From assembly GCA_041725895.1 (NCBI GenBank), contig JBGRQA010000002.1, positions 257,409 to 321,408 on the forward strand: a DNA stretch of 64,000 nucleotides. The letters are read 5' to 3'. Positions 45,650 to 55,529 of this stretch are shown piece by piece; the stretch's first letter is position 1, and each line of letters begins with the position of its first letter. The translations under genes and the position numbers were made by a program. The stretch comes from JBGRQA01 sp041725895. Its GTDB lineage: Bacteria; Bacteroidota; Bacteroidia; Bacteroidales; Marinifilaceae. Below the pieces are notes generated by a model. That model was not told the DNA's origin and did no database searches. It saw nothing but the letters and a program-made list of their open reading frames with translations.

Positions 45650-46363
45650 CTATTCTATCTCAATCGTGGTTTGGGTAACAAAGCTGTTTCGAAATCGAGA
45701 GGGAAGTTTTGCTGCGATGTTAATCTTGCCTTTAAAATTTGAGTCCAGAAGTATCTCCCCAATCCCGTTTTGGATTCCGATTGGCAATTCGTGGATGTCG
45801 AAATATTTCCCGTTTACAAGTTTTCCTCTGTAGAAGGTTGTTTTTTTAGATTGGTTGCTCATTTCCAGCAGAAGGAGTTTTTGCTTTTTGTAATCTCTGT
45901 CGTAAACTATTTTGTGAGTAATATGGGGGTATTCTGTAATTTGTTTCCCATTGGATTTAAATTCTTCCAGCTCAATGCTTGGCAAGCCCTGGTGGTAGAA
46001 CTGTCTCGATTTAAGTTTGCCATTCCGGTAGTATTTCTATAACCAGCCATGTTTGTTACCATCTTTGAAAGGGATGATTCGATAGATCTTTCCTGATTTA
46101 TAGTACATGGTTTCCTCGTCCATAGGAATTCCTTCCTGATACTTGCATTTGGTCATGACTTTCCCATTGGGGTAAAAAGTTGTTGCCCAACCATTGATTT
46201 TGCCATGACTTACTTCCAGTTTTGAGTGTAACTTTCCATCCACAGTATATTCCTTATGGATTTTCACTTTTGTACTGTCTTGCGTTGAACTGGTTGCCTC
46301 TGATTTAGGGGACTGGCAGCTTGCTAATAAAATGATCGATAAGAAAACAAAGAATTTATACAT
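45650..46363 (-). pseudogene. YwqK-like MORN-repeat lipoprotein gene interrupted by one in-frame TAG
   Basis: Two frames on the minus strand, 46037-46363 and the stretch down to 45650, lie in the same reading frame and are separated only by TAG at 46037-46039. Read through, the product is about 237 residues. It has a lipoprotein signal (LLASCQS) and YwqK/MORN-type units (TTFYPNGKVMTKCKYQEG, ETMYYKSGKIYR, KHGWL-stop-KYYRNGKLKSRQFYHQG), with one unit spanning the stop. The sequence on both sides is otherwise intact. A single nonsense change (for example from a Tyr, Trp, Leu or Gln codon) is the simplest reading; a sequencing error or read-through is possible. If translated from 46363 only, a 108-residue fragment results. 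Confidence 0.8.
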
Positions 46364-46467
46364 GTTTTAAATATAGTGATTTTATTGTTAATTACAATCT
46401 GAGGTTATTGTATTAAAAGGCAAGTAGCAAGATAGAATTTTACTACTCGCCTTTGTTTATCTCTCCT

Positions 46468-47898
46468 TTACGAATTCAGGTTATTATCCTCTAATTGGAT
46501 TTGTTTGGGATAATCAGTTGTATTTAGCCAGATGTTTAAATTCTCTTTATAATCCGGAAGATATTTCAAAATCAGTTGTTCAAAACTAGTGTAATTGATG
46601 GATGTAAATTGGAATAACTCTTTTAAGAATTTATCGTATTTATTATCTCCCATCTTACTCCATAAATGATATAGAAACAAGGAAACCCTGTCGGATAAAA
46701 CAAATTCATCTTTATATTGTCCAATTTCACTATGAGTTATTTGTAAGATTGGCTTTTCTATGGGCAGTTGATCACCTCTCCAGTTTTTTCCGGTTTTTCG
46801 GTTTTTCAGATATTCTTTCTCAATCTCTTGCATTTCTTCTTTTAGGTTGAAGCTTGTTTTATCGAGGGTTTTGTGCAGGGCATATTTGTCGAAAAAACTT
46901 GGGAAACCTTCAATGACAAGAGCTGAAAAAGGATTACTGTTTGCCACAGGAATACGAACATAGGGATGGACTAGCTCGTGAGCAATTGTTGATTTTGTAT
47001 AGATGCTCTTATCAAAACGATTAAATGTTTTGGATCTTATGCCAATTACACTCAAGCTCCAAATGTCTCCATATTTTGGCATTTCAATAAGATGCAAAGC
47101 GGAAGAATTGTTTACTTTCTGAAATTTTTCTTCATACAGTTTTCGTAGTTGAATGGTGTAATCAATAATCTTATTCGCAATTTCTTTGTTGTTCAGATAG
47201 TATACAGAAACATTGTCTTTTGTTGCAATTTCAAATTCACGTGCTGTAATTTGCAAATAGGAAACATTCGTGAAGCCAGGTTTCCAAACACAATTGTACC
47301 TGTCGTTTTCTATTTTTTCACTTAAAAGTTGTCCATTTACAACACACTTAAAATTCTTGGGTAGGTTGACACTTACCGTTTTAAAATTCGCTTCGTATTC
47401 ATCCTGATTGGGATGCTGAAATACAGGAAACCAAAGAGAATACCCTTGCGACCTTAGAAAAACGCCGGAGTTTTTATTGATATGCATGTAATTGGATAAA
47501 CTTCCCGCTTTTGAAGGATTCATAAAGCCGGAATAGTAGATTTTTAAGCTTTTATCCGATCCCAGTTGTGAAGATGCCAGTATTGTTTTAACTGCTAATT
47601 TGTTATAGCTTAATTGGTAGAGAACTTTTTCTGATTGGTAATTAAGTCTTTCTCCATTGGAAATAATTGAATCAATTTTAAGTTCACCATGCAAATAAAA
47701 GCAGATTGAATCAGATGTAGTTTCAGCTAATCTTACCAGGCTATTGCCTCTCATAAAAGCATCAGGAGAGACCGAAAATCCCCACATTTGGGCTTTTTTT
47801 GGAAAAAACTCAACATTGATCTCATAATCGTTAACTTGTTGGGCAGTAGTGTTAAATGCAATGATGCATAGTAAAGTGCTTATTAAAATGTACTTCAT
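46468..47898 (-). CDS. Exported M1-like (gluzincin) metallopeptidase
   Basis: 476 residues with a signal peptide ending in NTTAQQ. The zinc site is clear: HELVH followed after exactly 18 residues by Glu in VIEGFPSFF, the HExxH-18-E spacing of M1 peptidases, and aligned with their NEGFA. The N-terminal half is beta-rich, as in M1 proteins. The usual GxMEN exopeptidase motif is not evident; GDIWSLSVIGIRS stands roughly where it should be. It is thus an atypical member, maybe an endopeptidase or substrate-specific enzyme of the periplasm. The neighbouring lipoprotein gene lies in the same orientation, 104 bases downstream. Confidence 0.75.
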   Translation of the reverse strand: MKYILISTLLCIIAFNTTAQQVNDYEINVEFFPKKAQMWGFSVSPDAFMRGNSLVRLAETTSDSICFYLHGELKIDSIISNGERLNYQSEKVLYQLSYNKLAVKTILASSQLGSDKSLKIYYSGFMNPSKAGSLSNYMHINKNSGVFLRSQGYSLWFPVFQHPNQDEYEANFKTVSVNLPKNFKCVVNGQLLSEKIENDRYNCVWKPGFTNVSYLQITAREFEIATKDNVSVYYLNNKEIANKIIDYTIQLRKLYEEKFQKVNNSSALHLIEMPKYGDIWSLSVIGIRSKTFNRFDKSIYTKSTIAHELVHPYVRIPVANSNPFSALVIEGFPSFFDKYALHKTLDKTSFNLKEEMQEIEKEYLKNRKTGKNWRGDQLPIEKPILQITHSEIGQYKDEFVLSDRVSLFLYHLWSKMGDNKYDKFLKELFQFTSINYTSFEQLILKYLPDYKENLNIWLNTTDYPKQIQLEDNNLNS

Positions 47899-48122
47899 TT
47901 TGTTTAATTAAAGTAGTTTAAAAATTTGAATTATTATTTCGACAACACAGTTTTACTTTTGTGTTGAGCTTGGATGTTTTCGATTCGATTTGTAGGACCA
48001 GTTGGGTATTCTTTTGTTTTTTGAAAAGAACATAAGATCCCTGTTCCAGAGATGCGTCTTTGGATATTATCTTTTATGTACTAAAAAGGGATGTGGAATT
48101 ATGGCTTAACTCACAGATCGAA

Positions 48123-50483
48123 TTACTCGCTTCGAAGCGATTCCACCGGATTCCGACTGGCCGCTTTCCAGGTTTGCCAGCCCACAGTAAGCAGGGCGAA
48201 GGCAAGGGCTATGCTTCCTGCCACAACAAAGGGCCATGGACCAATTTCAATCCGATAGGCAAAATTCTCCAGCCAGCGATTCATTATCCACCAGGTGATG
48301 GGTGCTGCAATAAAAAAGGCAATGCCGATCCAATGAGCGAACTTGCCCAGCAGCAGGTTGGAGATTTGGAGTATGGATGCTCCGTTTACCTTTCGGATAC
48401 CGATCTCTTTGGTTCTTTTGTGCATCATAAATAGGGATAAGGAATACAATCCTAAAAGGGCCAGGATGATGGAGAGGACAGAAAAATAAATTGCCAGCTG
48501 TTGGTTATGTTCCTCCTTTTGGTATCGGTTTCGGCAGATATCTTCTATTATAATGTGAGAATTCTCTCTTTCCGGGTCAAATTTTCGCATTACTTGTTTT
48601 ATCCTGGGCAATAGCTTACTAAATTTTGGGGAATTGACTTTTAGTAGGATGAGTCCGATGCCCCAGCTTTTGCTAAACATCAGAGGGGCAATGTTTTCTT
48701 TAAGGGAAGTGTAATGGAAATCTTTAACGATACCCTGTATTTCATGTTTTTTATCATGAAACCATACTTCCCGGCCTATGGCATCTTCCACTCCCAAGTA
48801 TTTTGCCGCGGTTTCGTTAAGGATAATTCCCTCTTTGTCGGTTGTTTTGTTGTTATTAAGCGGATGTCCTTCCTTAAATCTAATTCCCAAGGCTTTAAAA
48901 TAGTCAGGCATAATACGGTATTCGTTGAAAGATTTATACTCCTTCTCATTTTTGCCTACAAGAGATATCATCTGACCGCTAACCTTTCCTCCGGGTAGAT
49001 GATCACTGGCGCTTACTACAGAAATACTAGGGATTTTAAGCAGTTCCTGTTTGATTGATGAATAGGATTGTCTTTGTTTTTTACTAAGGTTGTTGATGGC
49101 AATAACTTTTTGAGTATTAAATCCCAAATCGGTCGTTTTCATGTAAGAAATTTGTAGTTGAAGAATTACCACCGAGGCAATCAGAATAATTGCTACCGTA
49201 AATTGGAAAATAACCAAAATACGAGTGAGTAGGTTTGTACCTTTGGAATGATAACCAATACCTTTTATTGCTTTGCTGGGATTCTGTTTTGATATTATGA
49301 ATGCCGGGTAAATACCCGAAAGGATGCCAACTAGTACTGCCATAGTAGGTAACCCGAATAGTAATGTCTGATTATGAGAGTAATCAATTTCCAGATTTCT
49401 ACCTAATAAATTACTAAAGTGGGGAAGCAGAATTTCAACCAATATAATTCCCAGGAGGAGGGAAGAGAAGGTCAGAAGTATTGAGTTTCCAAGAAATTGT
49501 CTCATTAGTTCTGTTCTGCTAATCCCTATTGTTTTTTTTATTCCAATTTCCCTGGTTCTACTTTCGTACTGCACCGTCATGATATTGATAAAGTTAATTA
49601 TTGCAATCACCAGAATCAGAAATGCAAGGGTAATGAGAAGGTAAATGGTTTGGTAATTTCCGTAAGGTTTAAGATAGTTCTTGGCGGTAGAATTTAGGTG
49701 GATATCTTTTAATTTTTGAAGATAAGAGTCTGTTTCTTCTCCATAGGGACCAAACCTTTCCGTCAGCATTTGATTGTATAATTGTTCTGTTTTCGTGCTA
49801 GCCTCAGCAATATCAGCCTCCTCCTTAAATAAAATGTATGTTAGATATTCCAGACTTCGGTATTTTGTACGTTTGGGAAAAGTTGTGAATGGCAAAAGAA
49901 TATCGAAATCATAATGAGATGTCGAAGGAAGATCTTTCACCACTGCCGAAATCGTAAATATCTGATTAAAAATTTCTATTTCTTTACCAGCTGCGTTAGT
50001 TGTGTTGAATACTTTTTGTGCTGTAGAGGCATTCATCACTACTCCCGACGGATTTGAGAAGATATGATTTGCTAGTCCGGAGATGGGGGTAAGGGTGAAA
50101 ATTTTGTCGAAGTTCGTATCAACATATTGGAAATTAATGTTTTCGTAAACTTTATCTCCTACACTAATTTTTTGATGTCTGCCTATCAATAGTTGGGTTA
50201 GTGCTTTTATTTCAGGTACTTTGGAGGTGAAGTTGTCATAATCTAAGCGGAGGCAAGCCGGAAGGTCTTCTTTTTCTTGTTCATTCAAACTTGTCAATGT
50301 ATTGAGTCGATAGATCCGTCTATGCTTCTCATTAAATTTATCATAGCTTAATTCATGTTGAACGAATAGGAAAATAATGATAACTGCAGCCATTCCCGTC
50401 CCAAGTCCAAAAATATTTATGACGGAATTCAATTTGTTCCGAAGTAGGGAGCGGATTGCTAGTTTTATATGGTGTTGGAGCAT
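48123..50483 (-). CDS. FtsX/MacB-type ABC transporter permease, third of the operon
   Basis: 786 residues from ATG 50483; the frame runs upstream to 50567 without permease-like sequence. The layout is a duplicated MacB/FtsX permease: helix near the N terminus (INIFGLGTGMAAVIIIFLFV), a periplasmic MacB_PCD domain, three helices near 285-430 with EIGIKKTIGISRTELMRQFL, a second periplasmic domain, and three C-terminal helices with TKEIGIRKVNGASILQI. The EIGIRKxxGA cytoplasmic motif couples to the ATPase. It is closest to the permease at 53078, sharing long near-identical stretches. The cargo is unknown; such sets export peptides, lipoproteins or drugs, or signal damage to the envelope. Confidence 0.9.
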   Translation of the reverse strand: MLQHHIKLAIRSLLRNKLNSVINIFGLGTGMAAVIIIFLFVQHELSYDKFNEKHRRIYRLNTLTSLNEQEKEDLPACLRLDYDNFTSKVPEIKALTQLLIGRHQKISVGDKVYENINFQYVDTNFDKIFTLTPISGLANHIFSNPSGVVMNASTAQKVFNTTNAAGKEIEIFNQIFTISAVVKDLPSTSHYDFDILLPFTTFPKRTKYRSLEYLTYILFKEEADIAEASTKTEQLYNQMLTERFGPYGEETDSYLQKLKDIHLNSTAKNYLKPYGNYQTIYLLITLAFLILVIAIINFINIMTVQYESRTREIGIKKTIGISRTELMRQFLGNSILLTFSSLLLGIILVEILLPHFSNLLGRNLEIDYSHNQTLLFGLPTMAVLVGILSGIYPAFIISKQNPSKAIKGIGYHSKGTNLLTRILVIFQFTVAIILIASVVILQLQISYMKTTDLGFNTQKVIAINNLSKKQRQSYSSIKQELLKIPSISVVSASDHLPGGKVSGQMISLVGKNEKEYKSFNEYRIMPDYFKALGIRFKEGHPLNNNKTTDKEGIILNETAAKYLGVEDAIGREVWFHDKKHEIQGIVKDFHYTSLKENIAPLMFSKSWGIGLILLKVNSPKFSKLLPRIKQVMRKFDPERENSHIIIEDICRNRYQKEEHNQQLAIYFSVLSIILALLGLYSLSLFMMHKRTKEIGIRKVNGASILQISNLLLGKFAHWIGIAFFIAAPITWWIMNRWLENFAYRIEIGPWPFVVAGSIALAFALLTVGWQTWKAASRNPVESLRSE

Positions 50484-50530
50484 TTTTAGAATTCTAGTAT
50501 TATACAAACAATTGAATGGAGATAAGAGAT

Positions 50531-50602
50531 AAGTGACAAGTAACAGGTGATAAGAAAATGCAACCATTCATGCTACTTGCCACTAGTTACTTACTACTCA
50601 TA
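50531..50602. repeat. Imperfect inverted repeat of the AAGTGACAAGT/ACTTGCCACT family
   Basis: AAGTGACAAGTAACAGG (about 50531) faces CTACTTGCCACTAGTTACTT (about 50573). The same kind of pair occurs in two other gaps of this locus (55452-55517, 56391-56472). It fills the space between two permease genes. Confidence 0.5.
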
Positions 50603-52999
50603 CCGTAAAGCCTCCACCGGATTTAGTCGTGAGGCCCTCCAGGCTTGCCAGCTTACGGTAAGCAAAGCGATAAGCAAAGCCAAACCTCCCGACAGGGCGA
50701 AAGCATACCAATGTATGGCGGTGCGATAGGCAAAATCCTGCAACCAATGGTTCATAATGTACCAGGCTATAGGACTGGTAAAGATGAAGGCAACGATCAT
50801 CCAACTCAGGATATCCCTATTAAGCAGGTGGAGTATGGTAAAATTGGAGGCCCCCAGTGTTTTGCGGATGCCAATTTCTTTGGTGCGTTGCTCAGTTGTA
50901 AATGAGCTTAGTCCCAACAATCCTAAACAGGTTACCAGTATGGATAGGATGGAAAAGATGGAAAAGAGCTTCATAGTCCTGTTTTCGGTTCGGTGGAGGT
51001 CCTCCATCTGGTCGGCTACAAAGAAGTACTCCAGCGGAAACCCATTGGAATGCTGTTCCCACAATCTTGTGGCCATTCTCAACACACTTTGCCGTTGTTC
51101 GGGTAGAAAACGGATGGCAATCTTGTTCTTTTTTGAAAAATCGGGGTGAAGCATTACCACCGAGCTGATTTTGTTGTGCAGCGAAACGAAATGGAAATCC
51201 TTAACCAGCCCAATGATGGTAAGCGGTTCCATAAAATTGAAATAGATTTTCTTTCCCAGGGGTTGTGCAAGATTCATCTCCTTTGCCATGGTTTGGTTGA
51301 TCACGATTCCCTTGGAATCCGAAGGCAAATCCCGTGAGAAAAAGCGCCCCTCAACCACTTGCATACCCATGGTTTTAATGAAATCGAAATCGGTGCACAT
51401 GGCACGTGTCGAATAGCTGTTGGGATCGGTTGAAGGATCTCCCATTACCGTAAACCCATCGAAAAATCCACCGGGAATATTTGTCGTTTGTGAAACATCT
51501 TTAACTCCGGGGTGTTTTTGTAGCAGTTCTTTAAAATTGGTGGATCCCTGAAGTTTATGTGCATTGTCAAGTACCAAAAGGTTCTCTTTTTGAAAGCCCA
51601 GATCCTTGCTATGGATGTAGTTCATCTGGTCTCGTATCACAAAGGTGGAAATGAAAAGGAAGATGGAAATGCAAAACTGAATCCCCACTAAAACTTTTCG
51701 TAGACTTGAATTTTGTGATCCTCTGCTGATGTCTCCCTTCATCACTTTCATTGGATTGAATCGGGATAGGTAGAAGGCCGAATAGCTGCCGGCAAACAGG
51801 CCGGTGAAAAGTGCAATACCCAGGAAAAGCAGCAGAAGGTGATAGTTCTGATGGTAGAGGATCTGTAATTTTTTTCCGATGAGAGAATTGGTGAGTGGCA
51901 GGGATGCCTCCACCAGCAGCAGAGCAATGACCAGTGCAAAAAGACTGAGCAGAATGGATTCGGACAGGAATTGTCCGATTAATCGTTTTCTTGTTGATCC
52001 CAGGGTTTTCCGCACTCCAATTTCTTTTGCCCGTTGAGTAGATTTTGCAGTACTCAGGTTGGTGAAATTGATGCAGGCAATCAATAGAATCAGTAGAGAG
52101 CTGAATGAAAAGATGTATACGTTGCTGATGTTGCCATTGGGCTCCAACTCGTAGATGGAGTGGGAGTGCAGATGAATTTTGCTCAGGGGCATGGCGTAGT
52201 AGCGGTGATAGTTCCCGGCTTCTTCATATTCTTTAAGCGACTGGTTGTGATTTTTGATCAGCTCCGGTTCAATGTACTTTTTTACCAGGCCGGGCAGTTT
52301 GCTATGGAAACTTTCAGCACTTGATTTTCTGTCCAGCAAAACGTAGGTGTAAGCTCCGTCGTTCATCCAGCTGGTTACTTTGTACTTCCAATGAGTTTGT
52401 ACGGAGGTGAGGAAGTGGAAATGGAAATGGGAGTTCTTGGGCATGTCTTCCACAACCGATGTAATGGTGTAAGTGCCATCATCCTCCAGTTTCACCTGTT
52501 TTCCCATAACCTGTAGGCTGCCGAAATATTTCATGGCAGTGCTTCTGGATATAACCAGTTGGTTGGGCTGGGATAGCGATAGCTTAGGATTGCCTTCCAA
52601 ACAGCTTACATTGAAAATGTCAACAAAGGAGGGATCAGTCCAGTAGATTTTCTCCTCCACAAAACTTTTCCCATCTGTTTCAATTGGCAAAGGATTGAAT
52701 TCCCGTAGGATCCGAACCGAATTCTCTACCTCCGGAAACTCGTTGACCAGTGCCGGTCCTACGGCCGGTGATGTAGATGGATCGGTCAGTTCCAATTCGT
52801 TGAACTTGAAAGATGTGCCCAAACGGTAGATTCTTTCATGGTTGGGGTTGTGCTTGTCGTAGCTTAATTCATCAGCAACATAAAGGTACAGGATGATGCA
52901 GCAAGCCAATCCAATGGCAAGTCCAAACAGGTTGATCAGGGAAAATATCTTGTTTTTCCAAAGATTACGCAAAGTGATTTTAAGATTGTTCCAGAGCAT
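50594..52999 (-). CDS. FtsX/MacB-type ABC transporter permease, second of the operon
   Basis: 801 residues with the same double FtsX architecture as its neighbours but more diverged. N-terminal helix INLFGLAIGLACCIILYLYV, PCD domain (DPSTSPAVGPALVNEFPEVE at about 59-78), central helices with EIGVRKTLGSTRKRLIGQFL, second periplasmic domain, and C-terminal helices with TKEIGIRKTLGASNFTILHL. It starts 78 bases after the permease at 53078 ends. The adjacent gap holds a CCCAGCCC/GGGCTGGG hairpin (53047-53067) that may influence expression or mRNA stability. The heterologous permease between two near-identical ones suggests a heteromeric export channel. Confidence 0.9.
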   Translation of the reverse strand: MLWNNLKITLRNLWKNKIFSLINLFGLAIGLACCIILYLYVADELSYDKHNPNHERIYRLGTSFKFNELELTDPSTSPAVGPALVNEFPEVENSVRILREFNPLPIETDGKSFVEEKIYWTDPSFVDIFNVSCLEGNPKLSLSQPNQLVISRSTAMKYFGSLQVMGKQVKLEDDGTYTITSVVEDMPKNSHFHFHFLTSVQTHWKYKVTSWMNDGAYTYVLLDRKSSAESFHSKLPGLVKKYIEPELIKNHNQSLKEYEEAGNYHRYYAMPLSKIHLHSHSIYELEPNGNISNVYIFSFSSLLILLIACINFTNLSTAKSTQRAKEIGVRKTLGSTRKRLIGQFLSESILLSLFALVIALLLVEASLPLTNSLIGKKLQILYHQNYHLLLLFLGIALFTGLFAGSYSAFYLSRFNPMKVMKGDISRGSQNSSLRKVLVGIQFCISIFLFISTFVIRDQMNYIHSKDLGFQKENLLVLDNAHKLQGSTNFKELLQKHPGVKDVSQTTNIPGGFFDGFTVMGDPSTDPNSYSTRAMCTDFDFIKTMGMQVVEGRFFSRDLPSDSKGIVINQTMAKEMNLAQPLGKKIYFNFMEPLTIIGLVKDFHFVSLHNKISSVVMLHPDFSKKNKIAIRFLPEQRQSVLRMATRLWEQHSNGFPLEYFFVADQMEDLHRTENRTMKLFSIFSILSILVTCLGLLGLSSFTTEQRTKEIGIRKTLGASNFTILHLLNRDILSWMIVAFIFTSPIAWYIMNHWLQDFAYRTAIHWYAFALSGGLALLIALLTVSWQAWRASRLNPVEALRYE

Positions 53000-53077
53000 A
53001 AGGGTAAGTTTTTGAGGTTTATTTCCAGGACTTCTGATTAGGCTACCCCAGCCCCGTGAGGGCTGGGAGAGATTATC

Positions 53078-55438
53078 CTATTCATACTTTAAGGCTTCCA
53101 CAGGATTCCGGCTGGCAGCCCTCCAGGTTTGCCAGCCCACGGTGAGTAGGGCAAACAGGAAAGCGATACTACCTGCAATCAGGAAGGGCAAAAGGCCGAT
53201 TTTGATACGATAGGCGAAATTTTCCAGCCAGTTGTTCATTAGCCACCAGGAAACAGGTGCAGCAATACAAAATGCGATGGCAATCCATTTGGTCATCGAG
53301 GTTAATAAAAGACCTGAAATCTGTAGGATGCTGGCCCCGTTCACCTTTCGAATCCCAATTTCCTTAGTCCTTTTGTTGACCATATAAAGACTGAGTGCAT
53401 ACAGGCCCAAAAGAGCGAGTATGATGGAAAGGGCGGATGCACACAAGGTTAGGCTTTGGGATCGTTCCTCCTTGCGGTATTTACTTTTGCAGAAATCGTC
53501 GATGAAGGTATAGCCAAGTATGTAGGAGGGATCGAATTTTTGCAATGTGTTTTGGATGTATTCCAATTCTTCCTTGAGATTGGCATTGTTGGATTTCACA
53601 ATAATATAGTTTCGATACCAACTACGGCTAAACATTAAAGGACTGATTTCACTTCGGAGTGATTGGTAATTGAAGTTACGAACAACCCCTTGGATATGGT
53701 GCTTTCTCCCATGAAACCAAACCTCTTGTCCAACAGGATGTTCCAATTTGAAATATTCTACAGCCTTTTCGTTGAGGATGATACCCAAGCTGTCACTTGC
53801 ATGTTTATCCGAAAAAGACCTTCCTTGTAGGAATTGGATGTTTAAAGCTTCAAAGTAGCCAGGTTCAACACGATATTCATCGATGTGTTTGGTTTCCTTT
53901 TCGGTTTGTCCAACGAGGTAAAAGCCTTGACCACTGGTTCCCCCTCCTGGGCGATGATCGCTTATGCTAACAATTTCAATACTTGGATTTTTAAGCAGTT
54001 CTTCTTTGATGGCTGGATAGGCTTTACGTAGTTTTGAATTTAAATTCGAAATAGCTATTACTTTTTCCGTTTGAAATCCAAGATCTGCATTCTTCATGAA
54101 ACTAATTTGTTGGGAAAGAATCACCATATTGATAAGCAGGATGAGGGATACTGAAAATTGAAAGATAACCAGTATTCGGGTTAATCTGTTGGTTCCCCCG
54201 GAGCGATGGATGATACCTTTGATTACTGTGGCGGGCGAATATCGGGAGACAAAGAAAGCCGGATAGATTCCTGAGAGGAAACCAACCAGTAAAGCCAGTA
54301 GAGGTAATCCAAGAGTCAGGTAAGGATTGTGTAAATAATCAATTTCTAACTCTCGGTTTAGCATGTGGCTGAAAAAGGGCAACATTGCTTCGGCTAAAAT
54401 AATTCCTACCAAAAGGGAAGCAAAGGAGAGGAGAATGGAATTCCCGAGGAATTGGCGAATCAATTCTTTGCGAGAAGCACCAATTGCTTTTTGGAGACCG
54501 ATTTCCTTGGCTTTGCCCTCGTATTGTACTGTCATGATATTGATGAAGTTGACAATGGCAATAATCAGGATCAGCAGGGCTAAGAATATCTGGATGTATA
54601 CTGTTTTGATATTGCCTCCGGGCCGTAGATTGGGTTTACTGTTCGAGCGGAGGTGGATATCTGTAAGTTTCTCCAGGTAGCCACTCGTATTATAACCATA
54701 TTGATTGAAGCGATTGGCAAGCAGTTTTTGGTAGAGTGCTTCCGCTTTGGGTACAGCTTTTCCAAGAGTGACATCTTCCTTAAATAGTACGTAGGTGAAG
54801 AATTCGAGGCCATACTCATGAAAGTGCTTGTAGTTTTTGCTTGCTTGAAGTGGAACAAGAATGTCAAAATTGTAATGGGAGGTTTTTGGAAGATCTTCAA
54901 CTACTGCTGAAACAGAAAACAAAGCACCCGATTTTTGTATCGTTTTTCCAATGGGATTCTTATTGCCAAATAGCTTTTTAGCGGTGGATTGAGTCAAAGC
55001 CACCGATTGGGGATTCTTGAATAGTTGTTTGGAATTCCCATATAGAAAATTGAGTGTAAATACCCTATGGAAATTGGTGTCAACAGAGTGTATCTGGAAT
55101 TCCCGGTAGTGCTTGCCTTCCACCTCAATATCCGGGTTCCAACCTCTGAAGAGTTGGGTTACCTCTTCCACCTCGGGAAGTTTGGAACCAAAATTGTCTT
55201 CGTCCAAACGAATACAGATGGAAGAGACATTGGAGGATTCCTTATCAAATTTTGATGCGATCCGGTAGATTCGTTCATGTTTCTCGTTGAACTTGTCATA
55301 GCTCAGCTCGTGTTGAACGTAGATGAAAATTAAAATCACGGCCGACATTCCAACGGCCAGACCAAAGATGTTTATGATGGAGTTGAGCTTATTCTTTAAT
55401 AAAGAGCGAATGGCTCGTTTGAGGTTGTACCAGAGCAT
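53078..55438 (-). CDS. FtsX/MacB-type ABC transporter permease, first of the operon
   Basis: 786 residues from ATG 55438; an ATG at 55465 would add nine residues (MLLATKNNT) not shared with the paralogues. Double FtsX layout: INIFGLAVGMSAVILIFIYV, PCD domain, EIGLQKAIGASRKELIRQFL, periplasmic domain with GREVWFHxxKHxIQG-type region (here GQEVWFHGRKHHIQG), and the C-terminal TKEIGIRKVNGASILQISG. It is very similar to the permease at 48123 along its whole length, so the operon contains a duplicated permease. It lies 91 bases downstream of the ATPase gene, with a degenerate inverted repeat in the gap. Confidence 0.9.
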   Translation of the reverse strand: MLWYNLKRAIRSLLKNKLNSIINIFGLAVGMSAVILIFIYVQHELSYDKFNEKHERIYRIASKFDKESSNVSSICIRLDEDNFGSKLPEVEEVTQLFRGWNPDIEVEGKHYREFQIHSVDTNFHRVFTLNFLYGNSKQLFKNPQSVALTQSTAKKLFGNKNPIGKTIQKSGALFSVSAVVEDLPKTSHYNFDILVPLQASKNYKHFHEYGLEFFTYVLFKEDVTLGKAVPKAEALYQKLLANRFNQYGYNTSGYLEKLTDIHLRSNSKPNLRPGGNIKTVYIQIFLALLILIIAIVNFINIMTVQYEGKAKEIGLQKAIGASRKELIRQFLGNSILLSFASLLVGIILAEAMLPFFSHMLNRELEIDYLHNPYLTLGLPLLALLVGFLSGIYPAFFVSRYSPATVIKGIIHRSGGTNRLTRILVIFQFSVSLILLINMVILSQQISFMKNADLGFQTEKVIAISNLNSKLRKAYPAIKEELLKNPSIEIVSISDHRPGGGTSGQGFYLVGQTEKETKHIDEYRVEPGYFEALNIQFLQGRSFSDKHASDSLGIILNEKAVEYFKLEHPVGQEVWFHGRKHHIQGVVRNFNYQSLRSEISPLMFSRSWYRNYIIVKSNNANLKEELEYIQNTLQKFDPSYILGYTFIDDFCKSKYRKEERSQSLTLCASALSIILALLGLYALSLYMVNKRTKEIGIRKVNGASILQISGLLLTSMTKWIAIAFCIAAPVSWWLMNNWLENFAYRIKIGLLPFLIAGSIAFLFALLTVGWQTWRAASRNPVEALKYE

Positions 55439-55451
55439 AGTGTTGTTTTTA

Positions 55452-55517
55452 GTTGCAAGGAGCAAGTTACAAGTAGTTAGAAAACAAGATTAGCTTTTAC
55501 TTACCACTTGTCACTTC
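55452..55517. repeat. Imperfect inverted repeat of the AAGT/ACTT family between ATPase and permease genes
   Basis: GCAAGTTACAAGTAG (about 55466-55480; preceded by TTGCAAGGAG) faces ACTTACCACTTGTCACTTC (about 55499-55517). It is related to the elements at 50531 and 56391. Confidence 0.5.
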
Positions 55518-55529
55518 ATTCAAAATATC

